Assembly (NCBI GenBank): GCA_903872555.1
Contig: CAIQLE010000239.1
Coordinates: 1-5,172 of the forward strand
Length of the DNA stretch: 5,172 nucleotides
Source of the DNA: an uncultured bacterium
GTDB taxonomy: Bacteria; Pseudomonadota; Gammaproteobacteria; Burkholderiales; Burkholderiaceae_D
Direction of reading: 5' to 3'
Part shown: positions 4,993-5,172 of the stretch, in pieces
Layout of the letters: each line of letters opens with the position of its first letter
How positions within the stretch are numbered: position 1 is the stretch's first letter
Position numbers and translations under genes: made by a program
The notes under the pieces: generated by a model
What the model was told of the DNA's origin: nothing
The model's input: the letters and a program-made list of their open reading frames with translations, nothing else
The model's database searches: none

Positions 4993-5172
4993 TCAGGCGC
5001 TATCGTGAGTCCTGTGTGTCAGGAACCAGAGTGCAAAGAATGGCCAGCTCAGGGACAGGAATTGTGCCGCGCCATTGAAATTCAGGAATTTACCCTGCAC
5101 CCATTCTTGCAGCGTGGCCAGAAAATAAGGATTCGATGGCGTCAGGTTCAGCAGTAACAAACAAGTGACTAA
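4993..5172 (-). CDS. VanZ-family membrane protein, C-terminal end (partial)
   Basis: The minus-strand frame enters from the right edge and gives 59 residues before the TGA at 4993-4995; the N-terminal part lies outside the window. It shows the end of one hydrophobic segment (LVTCLLLLNLTP), a loop with NPYFLATLQEWVQGKFLNF, the NFNGAAQFLSLSWP stretch, and a last membrane helix at about residues 40-52 (SLSWPFFALWFL), ending in a short polar tail (THRTHDSA). The pattern of NGAAxxLSxxWPFFAL matches, from memory, the C-termini of betaproteobacterial proteins annotated as VanZ family. These are small integral membrane proteins of unknown role; the name comes from a teicoplanin-resistance accessory gene and does not imply resistance here. 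It ends 56 nt before the ferredoxin start, with no clear terminator between them. Confidence 0.75.
   Translation of the reverse strand, partial: LVTCLLLLNLTPSNPYFLATLQEWVQGKFLNFNGAAQFLSLSWPFFALWFLTHRTHDSA

Noticed and set aside
4993..5172. Glycopeptide-resistance function for the VanZ-family end
   Set aside because: Only the C-terminus is visible, and VanZ-family proteins are widespread without other van genes; none are seen here.

Overview
The window looks like an ordinary housekeeping stretch of a betaproteobacterial chromosome, most likely Burkholderiales and possibly Oxalobacteraceae-like. That placement rests on the style of the proteins (LipA, LipB, a VanZ-family tail, a TlpA-like protein with a TSCSSC active site), on base composition that looks moderate by eye, and on gene order. 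It is inference, because no database search was possible. Coding density is high. I see no tRNA, rRNA, CRISPR array, insertion sequence, phage gene or attachment site.

Layout. Positions 1-163 hold a doubtful partial reading frame on the minus strand that runs off the left edge. Positions 164-269 are a short intergenic stretch with a TATAAT box and a Shine-Dalgarno-like site that lead into the only clear plus-strand gene, a membrane-anchored TlpA/thioredoxin-like protein (270-797). It meets lipA tail to tail with 7 bp between the stop codons. Everything from 805 to the right edge lies on the minus strand. Read in transcription order it is: the C-terminal end of a VanZ-family membrane protein (4993-5172), a thioredoxin-like [2Fe-2S] ferredoxin (4622-4936), a small alpha/beta hydrolase (3921-4547), D-alanyl-D-alanine carboxypeptidase dacA (2709-3857), the YbeD/DUF493 protein (2424-2693), lipB (1777-2418) and lipA (805-1773).

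How the genes work together. LipB moves the octanoyl group from acyl carrier protein to the lipoyl domains of 2-oxoacid dehydrogenases and the glycine cleavage H protein. LipA then inserts two sulfur atoms to make lipoate. The order dacA-ybeD-lipB-lipA is the same as in Escherichia coli, apart from an extra gene between lipB and lipA there. The four genes are packed with gaps of 15, 5 and 3 nt, so they probably form one transcript, started from a TATAAT box just upstream of dacA. DacA trims the pentapeptides of peptidoglycan in the periplasm. The ferredoxin and the hydrolase lie upstream on the same strand and may belong to a separate transcript.

The least ordinary structure is the 74-bp gap between the ferredoxin and hydrolase genes. 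It is largely filled by two adjacent short tandem arrays: 8-bp units that space three GATC sites exactly 8 bp apart, then four 7-bp units of the type TCAATGG. The other observations are modest. I did not find evidence for a new biological system here.
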